Shown here: positions 11,650-23,483 of the stretch, piece after piece
Numbering within the stretch: the first letter of the stretch is position 1
Layout: each line of letters starts with the position of its first letter
Assembly: GCA_018466975.1 (NCBI GenBank)
Contig: CM031563.1
Span: 1,302,001-1,366,000 of the forward strand
DNA length: 64,000 nucleotides
Direction: 5' to 3'
From: Sparassis latifolia
Taxonomy: Eukaryota > Basidiomycota > Agaricomycetes > Polyporales > Sparassidaceae
The notes under the pieces: generated by a model
Databases searched by the model: none
Told to the model about the DNA's origin: nothing
Seen by the model: only the letters and a program-made list of their open reading frames with translations
Position numbers and translations under genes: made by a program

Positions 11650-14448
11650 CGTTGCTAATACATCATCCTTTTCTCAAGTAATCTGCCACAGTTATGTCTT
11701 TTCCTGTACCATTGGTATCCGATTGTGATCCACCGGCTTTGGCTCCGCTATCCAGTTGATTATCTGTGCTACGTGTAGACATCTCTGCTGCTTACTATTT
11801 AATTACTGCTTTGGATGCATTTATTCGCGTTTGACTGCAGTGAAATAATACATGTAGGCCTTCATTCGTGTATTTGCTCCAGCCTCCGGAAAAAATTATG
11901 CCTTAACGGATATGCGGAGCAGCACTTGGAAAGGCAGGGATAGTCTACCGACACCAGTGCGTCCGAATCAACCTCCGTGGCTCAGGATGTCCTGGTCGGA
12001 CGCACGGGTGACCTCTTTGCGTGCACGTTAACCTAATATCACGGGTGAGGTGGCTCAAGAACTGCGCACGGTGGGTGAAATCATTTCAGAAATTCTAGAT
12101 ATTTGCTACTAGGCTGAGACGTCTCTCCGGATCAGCCATATTGACCAATTCTCGGGGGTCCTCAGCAGATGCGTTCGTACTGATCTGTCGTGTGCTGGCA
12201 GCTCCAAGACCCTCAGTAACGTACCGACCCCATCTACTCTAGCTCGGCGGCCCCACTCAAGTACTCACTCCTTGATCAGTTCGGATTTGAGGACAAGGAT
12301 CATGAACACCTGTCTATTACTAAGTAATGGTCCCTGCTAAACGACCCTGGTTTCTCCGAGCTGTCGGATCGGGAAACGACGATCGTGACCGCGAATGTTA
12401 AAACCACTCCAATGCACCTGCGTCATGATCCTACTCAGAGGTAAGTCATACTCTGGGGACCACGCCGCAGACGTGTGACACTACAAGCTACACCTCCCTT
12501 CGGGCTTGGGAGGCTTGTGTGTTGAAATGGCAACTTAATATCTTTATCGGCGGCCCACTACGGTCAGACATCTGTCTATGGACGAGCTCTATGAAATGAA
12601 ACTTCTGGAGACACCGTGAAATCATATGAGGCTGGGCTTTTCATCTCTAGATTGGTGACTGGCCAGTTCCGCGTGATGTTGATTGGGAAATTTGGAACTG
12701 ACAGATTGCAACTCGTAGCCCAAGCTAACGATATAACCTGGCAAGCGAGCATTACGTTTGCTTGCCCATGCCTTTAGCTGAATCTCATAAAGCCTTATAA
12801 ACATATTACAATGGTTGTGCACGTTGCTGTCGAACCTCTTGAGGGTACTAAAGAAGAAACTCAGTGCGTCTTCTGTTGTTCTTGACACGTCCCGTTATCT
12901 CGCTCTGGGGTCAGAATCGCGATTTTGGCGACAGGTGATCACTCCTTCCTCGACCCTCTTTGTGGTCGTCCGAATACTCGTGGTGGGAAAGCGTAGATCG
13001 ACAATGCCCATCGAGGAGAATCTCCATGATGCCTCACGAAATACCGGTATAATTGTCTTGTTCTGGTATCATCACCATGACACTTTTACCACCATACACA
13101 GATTCACATGCCAGGAATCCATCAGCAGCGGTATTATCTCGCAATTGACAGGATATAAAGTGCGCCGTACCCTCATGCTCACCCCCCAAGTCATTTTCCC
13201 CTTCACTAAGCGATGAAGCCGCTTGCGTTCGCTACTGTAGCCATAGGAGTCGTCACCCATACCATGACTCCGCAGGTTATGCAGACATCTGATCCAGGCG
13301 AGTCACAGTGCTATCTCATTTGTCGTAGTTCCTGACCTATCTTTATCAGCTCTTTTCAACGATGCTTTCTTGGCGCCGAACGCTACTCAGCAAGGCGAGC
13401 CGATGCATTCTCCGGCCCCCGGGATCATCTAATTTTTAAACTTTGCCTGATAGCCACTCTCAATATCCCTCTGTTTTCACTGGCTACACCCACGCCCACC
13501 GCTAGTGGCGCACGTGAGTGTGTCTGGGACATAATGTATACTTGCTGATAGTTCATCGGAAAGCTACTGGCGCTACTAGTGACAGTGTAGCTGTTGAAAC
13601 TCTCCCGCAATTTGTGCTTGACGCTATTGCCGCAGGTAGGTCTGTATACGATAAGATTGAATCCAAGTTTCTGAAGTGTATGGCCTACAGCAGAAGCCAC
13701 CGACTCTGACCCTCAGGCTCTAGCCGCACAGGAGGCTGCACGGGCAGGTTGGTCGAGATTATTTTAGATATACCACTTTTTTGTTGATCGACCCAATCCA
13801 CAGATGGCGACAGATGCATTGCCTCTGGGAGATCATGCACCCCCGACTGGATTGCACAGCCCGAAACGCCAAGGTGCTGCCCTGGCCTTACGTGCTATGC
13901 CGTCATCTTGGCAGTCGGAGGATGGTGTGGCTGATGCTTTCCTTGCCTGATCGGCATGTCTGCATTGACTCTGAGCCCTGTTTGCTTCATAATAAAATGC
14001 ACAAAAACAAGAAGCCTCCTCTCTGCATCTTCCCCGAATTGTTTTCTACGTCTTTTTACATCCCTTCGTATCTGAAAGATTGTTTCCATCCATGCTTGTG
14101 ATCTATTGACCAATCAATTGTAACCAGATTGCAGCGATTACAGTTCCATGTAAGATGAGTGCATGTGATACGTACGGCTCTGCGGTATACGGCTATGTTG
14201 ATGGTGGTATCAAGTTGCCAGATCTGAAAGCCGGACTGGTGCCCTTCAGTCACACTTAAAAAAATCCCAATCATGCACTGTGTATAACCTTCTCAGTTCC
14301 GACAGTTCGCTATCTGACCCGAGGAACTCTGACTCCGAGTCCACGGTCTTCTCGCAGGAAATGGCCGATCTTTTTAACTTTCATCACTTTGATAGGCCTG
14401 CCTTGTCTGGAACAAAGGAAGGTTGAACGGAGCACGGGCGCTTCTGAG
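11650..14448. other. spacer between FunK1 copies 1 and 2
   Basis: No gene is supported. The first about 400 bp resemble the region after copy 2 (17219-17790), for example the shared stretch around CAACCTCCGTGGCTCAGGAT. The last about 740 bp (13829-14572) are nearly identical to 18761-19502. The middle (about 12.1-13.8 kb) holds only short unsupported ORFs. Confidence 0.6.
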
Positions 14449-14572
14449 ACGCGTCGGTCACGTGTAGACCTCGACAGGTGTCTGCGCCATTGTGTTCGAA
14501 ACCTTCGACTTGTCCTCCGGGTTGTGAACTGCCTTAGGCTCCTACCGAGATATCGTAGCTGGCATATACGAT
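13829..14572. repeat. direct repeat, copy 1 (matches 18761-19502)
   Basis: About 740 bp are shared almost base for base with the segment upstream of FunK1 copy 3, with scattered substitutions and a short indel in the stretch after GTACGGCTCTG. The block includes the distal FunK1 promoter and shows that the cluster grew by duplicating gene plus spacer. Confidence 0.85.
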
Positions 14573-17218
14573 CAGGATACTGGATTTATCGTAGGATCTG
14601 CGGCGAGGAGCCGAGCGTACCACAACCTAGCACCCCGCCTTTACCTCCGACACAACCTCCGGCGCCTCCACCCAAGGTAACACCTCGCGTTGCCGAGGTT
14701 TCTAGTCGACAGACATTTGCATACCTGCCAGAGAAGGACCAGGTACTCAAAAGAAATTTAGCCAGCGAAATGCAGGACCACATCATGGAGGTGGGTTTTG
14801 AAAAATTTATGCAAGAATTTCTTCCGGGGCGTGATCCATCGGACGAAGCAAGAACTCAGTTTGAGAATTTTGAATGTGTAAAGCTTGACGGGCTTGAGGT
14901 TGATATGTACCCTGGTTTGGTATGTCACTTATACTTTCCTTCTACATAACTATCTTTAAGTCTAACATTGGTGCACAGTGCAAGTCCTTTCAATCCGTTC
15001 TGGACGTCGTTCCCGAGGGTGGTCTTACCGTTAAAGATACAGGCGAATATCCCGACGTAACTGGTACCGAGGAAGCTAGGGATAAAAACATCACCAGATT
15101 CGATATTGGCATCTATCCTACCTCTGAGGCAGCAAAGGAAGCATACAATATTCCTTGGAAGCGGTTGAAGCGAGGCAAGTCATCTGCAAGTCGCAAGTAC
15201 TATGTGGCGCGGGTATCTTGGGCCTGGACTTGTGTTCCTATCGAGGTCAAGAATGACTATCAAAAATCTGCCTTCGAATTCAAGCATCCCGAGAAGTATT
15301 TCCTCCGCACCGATACCGCGGATGGCTTCGAGACGCTCAGACAGATCACTGAGTACGCGGCGCAGGTACTCCTACGTCAGCATCGCCTCTTCTGTTTCAT
15401 GGTATTCGTCTGCAAATCTCACGCTCGATTGATTCGGTGGGATCGCGCTGGCGCGGTCGTCTCCGCGGGCTTTGACTACATCGAGGAACCAGAGAAGCTG
15501 CACAATTTCATGTACCGTCTTGGGAAGATGAACGATGTTCAACGGGGTTATGACCCCACAGTTGTCCTCGCCAATCCTGGTGAAGTGGAGGCGATGAGAC
15601 GGTGCGAAAGTAAGTTGAACGATTATCACAAGAGGTGCCTGAAAGAGACGATGTCCGATGGCTGGCCTATCTACAAGATTGAATTCAAGCCCAGTGACGT
15701 CGTCAATGTTCCAGGCATGAGCCCTTCATCCTCCAGGTATTACTTGGTCGGGCGTGCGCGGTCATCCAGTTATTCTCTCGCTGGCCGTGCAACGAGGGGT
15801 TATGTGGCCTATGATATGACCACGGAGAGGCTAGCGTTCCTCAAAGATACCTGGCGTCCTGACTCTGTCAACGTCCACCCTGAACGACAGGTCTATGAGC
15901 GGTTATATCAACACGGAGTTCGGAACCATGTTGCTACCCTCATTTGTGGAGGAGATGTTGATATTAGTCCTCAGAAGACTCGCACGCAGGAGTTCGATGA
16001 CGACCTGATGGGTCGGATTCACTATCGCATTGTCGTGAAGGAGGTTGGCCGGCCACTGGAAGATTACGCTAATGTGCGCGAAATGATTATTGTGATAAAG
16101 CATGCAATTCTAGGTGAATGAATCATGTTTCGTGCCTCGTCCGAGCCATTCCTTCTGACGAACCCTGACATTAGCTCACCATATTGCGTGGACGCTAGCC
16201 GAAATATTGCATAGAGATGTCAGCATCGGGAACATCTTAATGGACCAGGATCCCGATGCGGCGGGATATCTCACGGGCACCCAACAGTGTCGCGGATTCT
16301 TGAACGATTGGGATCTCTGCAAATACAAGGAAAATTTAAGCAAGGATTCTGGCCGGAAAAGTCGCTCAGTGAGTGTAGTGATTATTCCTGGGTTTTCGTT
16401 TAACTCACGTACTTCAGGGCACTTGGCAATTCATGTCTGCTCTATTGCTGAAATATCCTAATAAGCCGAACGACGTTTCCGACGACTTGGAATCGTTCGT
16501 TCACATTGTACATTGGCTTGCGCTCAAGTACCATCGGCATAACCTTTCTGGTCGTCGCTTGCAACGTCACGTTGAATCCACCTACGACTCATGCGACCTT
16601 ACTTTATCTGGCCACTACGTCGGCGGTGATCAGAAGTTCCAGGAGCTGAAAGCAGGATTAGTCCAATTCACCGTCTCTCGAAATCCTGCTCTCAACGAGC
16701 TTCTCCTCTCACTACTCGACATGTGCCGCAAGCATTACGCTGCAGTTGACTACGACGCTTTGAATGCACTAGGAGGCGGGGACACCACAGACCTTCCGTC
16801 AGAGCCGACGGTCCCGGATGACGGTCCATTACCAGATGGTTTCTCGGATGAGCCTCTCCTCGAAGCCGGCGTGATCGCTCCACCTTCGGATGAAACACTA
16901 CTTTTAGCCGACCACACTGAGATTCTCAAGATCTTCAATACCGTCTTCATCGCGAACAGAAGCAAGTGGGTTAACGAGAAGCTACCGAATCAATTTTTAC
17001 CATTTGCTGTTGATAAATCTCTCCAATGTTCCTCGTCCCTTCTGGGCAGTAAAAGGCGGTCGGAGGAATCTATTCATGAGCCGGGAAAGCGGCCGAAAAC
17101 CCATGGACCCGCATTGGATCTTTGCTCACAAATAGTTGCTCCCTCCGGCTCCAAAAGCACGCGTCTTCCTTCACTGTTGGACTCGATCGAAGAAGCGCTG
17201 GGCTCGGACTCTGACTGA
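14573..17218 (+). pseudogene. FunK1-family protein kinase, copy 2, core promoter and start codon deleted
   Basis: The body is intact: exons to 14919, then 14979-16113, 16175-16368 and 16418-17218 keep all splice sites and stay open. It has LHRDVSIGNIL and the full LNDWDL motif. Compared with copy 1, the upstream sequence ending at 14572 joins directly to what is codon 41. About 381 bp holding the TATA element, 5' UTR, ATG and first 40 codons are missing. A further single-base loss near 14600 changes frame in the remaining N-terminus. No ATG precedes 14770 in the kinase frame; starting there gives 759 residues. It is either a young pseudogene or an N-truncated kinase with a new promoter. Confidence 0.82.
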
Positions 17219-19705
17219 CTTGTACAGATACATTGTCGTGGTCTGCTACTATCCGACCGTTCCTCCGCCAACTTTGCCTCCGCGACCCAGATTTGATTAT
17301 ATGTGCTAGGCGTAGACCGTTCTGCCGCTTACTATTTACTGCGTTGAATGAACTTATTCGCATTTAACTTCAGTGAATTAATAAATGTAGGTCTTCATTC
17401 GCAGATTTGTTCCAGCCTCCGGGAAAAATTATGTCTTGATGAACTGGGTCTTGATGAGCAGGCGGAGCAACTAGCACCTGGAAATGCAGGGACGGTCAGA
17501 TTCCAAAAGCTTGATGGGCTAGTCTGCCGTCAGTGTCAACCTCCGTGGCTCAGGATGTCATCGTCGGACTTGGGACAGAAGCCCCTCATACGAGGATCCA
17601 GCCTCTATATAGAGGAACGACTCCTTCTTCCTATCTACTAGAGGCTGGTTAACGAGCCTGGGATCTATATCTGTCTGTCCCTCCCACCTCTCGTAGGACT
17701 GATTTTGTAGTCTGCTTTTGAGAGACTAGCCTAGTAGGATGGACCAGTGATCTCTTGGTGCGCACGTCAACCTAATATTTAAGTATCACACTTCACCGGC
17801 ACCACGGGCAAGGTGCCACCTCAAGCCCGGTCAAAACCCCACCCCACCTTCCCAGGTCGGGCTAGAACGAAATAGAACAGTGTCTTTAACCAGCTTCGAT
17901 ATTACACGAGAAGAGGAAAATGAACGGTCCAGAACAAAATGGGTCGAACAAGATCGGGACGCGTTCGGTGCAAGATCGGATGTAGTCGAAGGCCATCGAA
18001 CGGCATCTGGCAAACAGTTCTACATTTGCTCTAGCATTGCTATGCTTTGACACGCTTCAATACGGTTCGATCCACTTCGATTTATACCGACACAATTCGA
18101 TACAGACTGATTCCTATAGTTACTGCTATGCTCCCACTCCAGCCACCCGCCACCGCCGCTACCCACCGTCCGTCCTATATTGTCAGTCCCACTGCCCATC
18201 CCCCTCCTCTTTACCATATCAGAGTACCACTCTGTAGACCATAGAAATTCCGATAAGCTATGAGATCATCATGTCAATGTAGTCAGTTAATTGATAAATA
18301 CACGGCATCGGAAATAAGTACATGCCTGATCACGGCCCAGGAGCCGCAGTCTTCGAGCCAACCAGAGTAAGTTGTCGTACATGCTAAACATCGCTCAGCC
18401 GGGGTTGTGTCTAGTGTCAAACTCCTCCTGGTCAATCAGCACAAACCTGCCATATATGCCGTACAACAGCATATGCGATTGCATGCTGAACAAGCTGTTG
18501 GGCCTGTCGATGTACACGAGGGCAACGGTCTTGAACACGGTGGGCACGGTGATCTGCACGGCGTACGGGAAGAACTCAACGGCGCGCACGGCAATATTGG
18601 GTAATGGATCTACTGGCGTGGATGGCGGCCATTCACACTGCATAAAGACATGGCATCGGAAATGGGTTGCATACCTGGTCACGATGCAGCGCCTGTTGCC
18701 TTTGACTCCTTCACCATCGTCTTTGGCCTTATCGCCACTCCTTCACCGTCGCCCTTTGAGGAGATCATGCACCCACGACTGGATTGCACGGCCCGAAACG
18801 CCAAGGTGCTGCCCTGGCCTTACGTGCTATGCCGTCATCTTGGCAGTCGGAGGATGGTGTGGCTGATGCTTTCCTTGCCTGATCGGCATGTCTGCGTCGA
18901 CTCTGAGCCCTGCTTGCTTCATAATAAAACGCACAGAAACAAGAAGCCTCCTCTCTGCATCTTCCCCGAATTTATTTTTTACGTCTTTTTACATCCCTTC
19001 GTATCTGAAAGATTATTTTCATCCATGCTTGTGATCTATTGACCAATCAATTGTAACCAGATTGCAGCGATTACAGTTCCATGTAAGATGAGTGCATGTG
19101 ATACGTACGGCTCTGTAGTAGGCTATGTTGGTGGTGGTATCAAGTTGCCAGGTCTGAAAGCCGGACTGGTGCCCTTCAGTCACATTAAAAAAATCCCAAT
19201 CACGCACTGCGTATAACCTTCTCAGTTCCGACAGTTAGATATCTGACCCGAGGAACTCTGACTTCAAGTCCACAGTCTTCTCGCAGGAAATGGCCGATCT
19301 TTTTAACTTTCATCACTTTGATAGGCCTGCCTTGTCTGGAACAACTTGAAGGTTAAACGGAGCACGGGCGCTTCTGAGACGCGTCGGTCACGTGTAGACC
19401 TCGACAGGTGTCTGCGCCACTGTGTTCGAAACCTTCGACTTGTCCTCCGAGTTGCGAACTGCCTTAGGCTCCTACCGAGATATCGTAGCTGGCATATACG
19501 ATAATCGAGTAAGTGGCGCAATTTGGTCAAGTTGGATGCCGTGGGAGAAATGTGCTCACCGATTTCAGGTGGTTTGGCCACAACCATTGTCTACCTGCCC
19601 TCTGGCCTCCGTGAGCGTGTTGGCCCATGTTCATTTCCGGAAATGACTCATGCGCGGCACAATGCAGAACACTGAAATTTTACTCGGGCCATCCACCGAC
19701 ATCCA
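17219..19705. other. spacer between FunK1 copies 2 and 3
   Basis: No gene is supported. 17219-17790 resembles the 3' flank of copy 1. 18761-19502 is the second copy of the 740-bp direct repeat. The part between holds short ORFs without recognisable domains. Confidence 0.6.
18761..19502. repeat. direct repeat, copy 2 (matches 13829-14572)
   Basis: This is the partner of the upstream block. Here it continues without a break into the FunK1 promoter and start codon, so it shows the ancestral arrangement that copy 2 has lost. Confidence 0.85.
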
Positions 19706-19713
19706 TATATAAG
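19706..19713 (+). promoter_or_regulatory. TATA box of FunK1 copy 3
   Basis: TATATAAG lies 48-55 bp before the ATG at 19761, in the same context (followed by GCGCGGCC after one base) as in copy 1. Confidence 0.65.
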
Positions 19714-19760
19714 GCGCGGCCTCTCTCTGCCCTGCTTCTGTGTGTCTCCTTCTTTCTACA

Positions 19761-22537
19761 ATGTCATCTTCACCATCTGAATCGTACCCTCTTCAGGATA
19801 CTACACTCTACACAGCACCCAGAGACGAACAGCCTGACCTACCACACCCTGGGACCCCGTCCCCTGGCCCGAATTCGCCCCGGGTTACTTCATCTGACGC
19901 CGGATCTACAGGCGAACAGCAGGACGTACAACAGCCTCAGACCCCGCCTTTAACTCACGCTCCACCTCCGACTGCTCCACCGCAGGTAACGCCTCGCGTC
20001 GCCAAAGTCTCGAGTCGACAACGGTTCGCATACGTGCCGGAGAAAGACGTGGACCTGCGCATTGATTTGGCGGACGAAATGACAAACCATATCGTCGAGA
20101 TCGGCCTTGAAGACTTCATGGCAGAGTTTGTTCCCGGTCCTGATCCGTCGGACGAAGAAAGAGTCAAATTCGAGAATTTTGAATGCGTAAAGCTTGACGG
20201 GCTCGAAACTGATATGTATCCTGGTTTGGTACGTGTCCTCTTTTTCCGTATTCCCATTCTTCTCTTGTTCTGACATTGATTTATAGTGCAAGGTCTTTCA
20301 ATCTGTTCTAGATGCCATTCCTCAGAATGGCCTCACTGCCAAAGATACTGGCGAATATCCAGACGTGACTGGTACCGAAGTAGCAAGAGACAAGAATATC
20401 ACCAAATTCGATATTGGAATTTATCCTACAACCGCAGCTGCGAAGGAAGCTTACGCTGTTCCGCCGAATCAGTTGAAGCGGGGCAAATCTGCTCAACGCC
20501 GGAAGTACTACATGGCGAGAGTCTCCTGGGCTTGGACTTGCGTCCCTATAGAGGTCAAGAATAATCATCAGAAATCAGCTTTTGAGTTCAATGATCCTTC
20601 AGCACATTTTCTTCGTGCTCATTCGCACGATGGCTTACAGACCCTGGGACAGATCACCGAGTACGCGGCCCAGATACTCCTTCGCCAGCACCGCCTCTTC
20701 TGCCTCATGGTTTTCATCTGCAAATCTAGTGCCCGTCTAATCCGCTGGGACCGCGCTGGAGGAGTTGTCTCCAAAAGCTTCGACTACATTCAGGAACCGG
20801 AGACTCTGCATACGTTCATGTACAGGATCGGAAAGATGAACGACTCTCAACGGGGCTACGATCCTACTGCCGTCCTTGCCACACCCGCAGAAGTGGCGGA
20901 GATGAAGAGTTGCGAGAGCCGGCTGAACGAATATCACAGAGAGTGTTTGCGAGAGGCTATGTTGGATGGTTGGCCTATTTACAAGATCGAGTTCAAGGCG
21001 GACGATGTACTCAACAAAACTGGTAACACTGTCTCACTTCCGTCGATGTCAAAGAGGCACTACCTGGTTGGGCGTGCACGGTCCTCAAGCAGTTCTCTCA
21101 CAGGCCGTGCAACAAGAGGTTATGTGGCATATGACATGACCACGCAACGATTAGCGTTTCTCAAAGATACTTGGCGCCCTGACTCGGACAAAGTCAAACC
21201 TGAACGAGAGGTGTATGAACGATTATATCAAAAAGGTGTCCGGGAGAGGATCGCGACCCTCATTTGCGGTGGCGACGTTGGTGAATCGACTCAGAAGACT
21301 CGTACGCAAGAATTTAATGCCCGAATCATGGGTCGGATTCACTACCGCATCGTTGTGAAAGAGGTCGGCCGTCCGCTGGAGGACTATGCTAATGTTTGGG
21401 AGATGATCTTGGTTGTTCGTGATGCGGTCATAGGTCAGCTCTCCTTTTTTCAAGTTTGGCATATGTAGTCCTTTCTGACGAGATGTGACCATAGCCCACC
21501 GCGATGCATGGGTATCAGCTGCGATACTCCATTGTGACATCAGCGCCAGCAATATTCTGATATCTCAAGACCCCGACGCCGAAGGGTATCTAACAGGCAC
21601 TTTGTCTCCTGCCGGATTCTTGAATGATTGGGATCTGTGCAAATACAAGGAACATCTTGGCAAAGGCGCCTCACAGAATACTCGTTCGGTATGTATTATG
21701 ATTGTGTGGTGTCTTTGTGTTGAATCTAACCTTGTTGATCAGGGTACTTGGCAATTCATGTCTGCTCTGTTGCTCCGTTATCCGACCGTCAAGGAGCATG
21801 AAGTTTCTGATGACATGGAATCATTCGTTCACTTGGTGCACTGGTTGGCACTCAAATATCATCCGCATGATCTTTCAGGTTCGCCCCTCCAGACCCACGT
21901 CGAAGCAACCTACGATTCATGTGATCGCACTCTTGCTGGCTACTACGTCGGTGGTACTTACAAGTTCTTGAGCATCAAGGCCGGACTGGCACCATTCAAT
22001 GTTTCAGGCAACCCCGCATTGAGTACCCTTCTTCACTCTCTGATGCAGCTTTGTCGCAGGCATTATGCTGCCATTGACATTGATGCATTGGGACCGGTTC
22101 ACGAAGCAACCACTAGTGCCCCATCTGCGCCGGTCACATTTAGACCTAAACTTCCACCTGGCTTTGACATTGTCGCACCCGCGGCTTTGCTCCGCCAACC
22201 TTCGGATGGGCAGCTCCTCTTGGCCGACCACAATGCAGTCTATGTTGTTTTCACTACAGTCGTGAGAGACAGTGGGCCCGTCTGGATTAGCGACAAGGTT
22301 GAAAACAAATTCAAACCGTTTACCAAGGGAAAATCCCTACAAAAATCTTTCCAAACGGGCACAAGTCTAGGCAGCAAACGAAAGGCAGATGACATTGCCG
22401 AAGGTTCAGCCAAGCGACAGAAGACGCAAGGATCGAAGTCGGGTGCTCCCTCATCTCACTCAAGAGCTACTGGAAGTTCGGGTTTAAACGCTTCTCAGCT
22501 GGGCTCGATCGATGAAGGTCAGGACTCGGAGGACTAG
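19761..22537 (+). CDS. FunK1-family protein kinase, copy 3 (best-preserved copy)
   Basis: Exons 19761-20228, 20287-21433, 21495-21688 and 21743-22537 give 867 residues with intron positions identical to copies 1 and 2. The ATG is the one conserved with copy 1; the frame extends upstream only with a GTG. Key residues are AFLKDTWRPD for the ATP-binding Lys, EREVYERLY for the alpha-C Glu, LHCDISASNIL for the catalytic loop (HRD is HCD, but Asp and Asn are kept) and LNDWDL for metal binding. The tail is basic and Ser-rich. It is the most diverged of the three copies but has promoter, start, splice sites and catalytic acids. The FunK1 substrate is unknown. Confidence 0.88.
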
Positions 22538-22761
22538 TGAACTCGGAATATTATTCTGAATATTGATCGACATGCTACCATGATACCGTTTATATACTAT
22601 GATCGTAGCTCGCCACTGCCCTACCACTGGCAATTATATTATCGTGATTCACGTAGTTCTTTGTTATGCATGCAAACTTGCCACCAATCTGTGCTTCGAA
22701 CCATGCCAATAACGCAGTGAACACGATTCTAAGTCAGCGCCAGTCAACTGAGCATTCACCG

Positions 22762-23006
22762 GTGCAGCATTACTTTTGACCGACTACAACGAGATTCGTA
22801 GGATCTTCAATAACACCTACGTGGAGAATGAACCAGTATGGATTCGCGACCGTGACAAGCAGAAAAATCAATTCGTACTGTTTGATGACGAGGCACCTCT
22901 GCGACGTTCCGCGTCCCTCCTGGGTAAACGGAAATTTGAGGAATCCATCGAGGATCCGGAAAAGAGACAGGAAATACATGGCCCAACAGACGATCGCAAA
23001 TCATAA
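22762..23006 (+). pseudogene. fragment of a fourth FunK1 kinase (C-terminal tail)
   Basis: The stretch encodes LLLTDYNEIRRIFNNTYVEN, then PVWIRDRDKQKNQFVLFDDE and ASLLGKRKFEESIEDPEKRQ. These line up with the C-terminal tail of copy 1 (LLADHSAILLIFNDVYAQN, QENQFILFDD, SLLGSKRRSEES). No kinase core precedes it, so it is a relic. Confidence 0.75.
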
Positions 23007-23483
23007 GGAAGAGCTCCGTCCTTCGGCCCAAAAGGCATCACTGAGGCCATTGTCTTGACTTGCGAAGCATAAATTGATAGTACCCTGCACGGTTACATTA
23101 AACGGTTTATACTGCCAGAGTCACCTGGCCCTCCGACCTGCGGTGACAGAAAAAAAGTTTATATCAACCCGAGCTATGCCCTATAGAAAGAGAAGTAGAC
23201 ACCGCTCTGTATGTAGATATATCTGGCAAGTGTCGTCGTTCAGCCCGATCGCACAATCGATCTGAACGAGCAAGTTCGCAAGTCCCAAACGCTCTTGCAG
23301 CACTTATTCAACCACCCACAAGGTCGTAAAGCCCCTACACGTCAGAGAACCAGAAAACTCGCATGTTGCATTGCTGTAAGTGCTGATAGAGATATATACA
23401 GATAGCAGCGCAGAGCCTCACACCAAGATCATCACCGCGGCCGCGCCGGCCCGTCACTCATTGCAAGCTTTTCATTATTAGCG

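Noticed and set aside
13781..14101. Open frame in both 740-bp repeats (LPWPYVLCRHLG)
   Set aside because: The two copies are so alike that shared openness is not independent evidence of coding. No start context or domain is seen.
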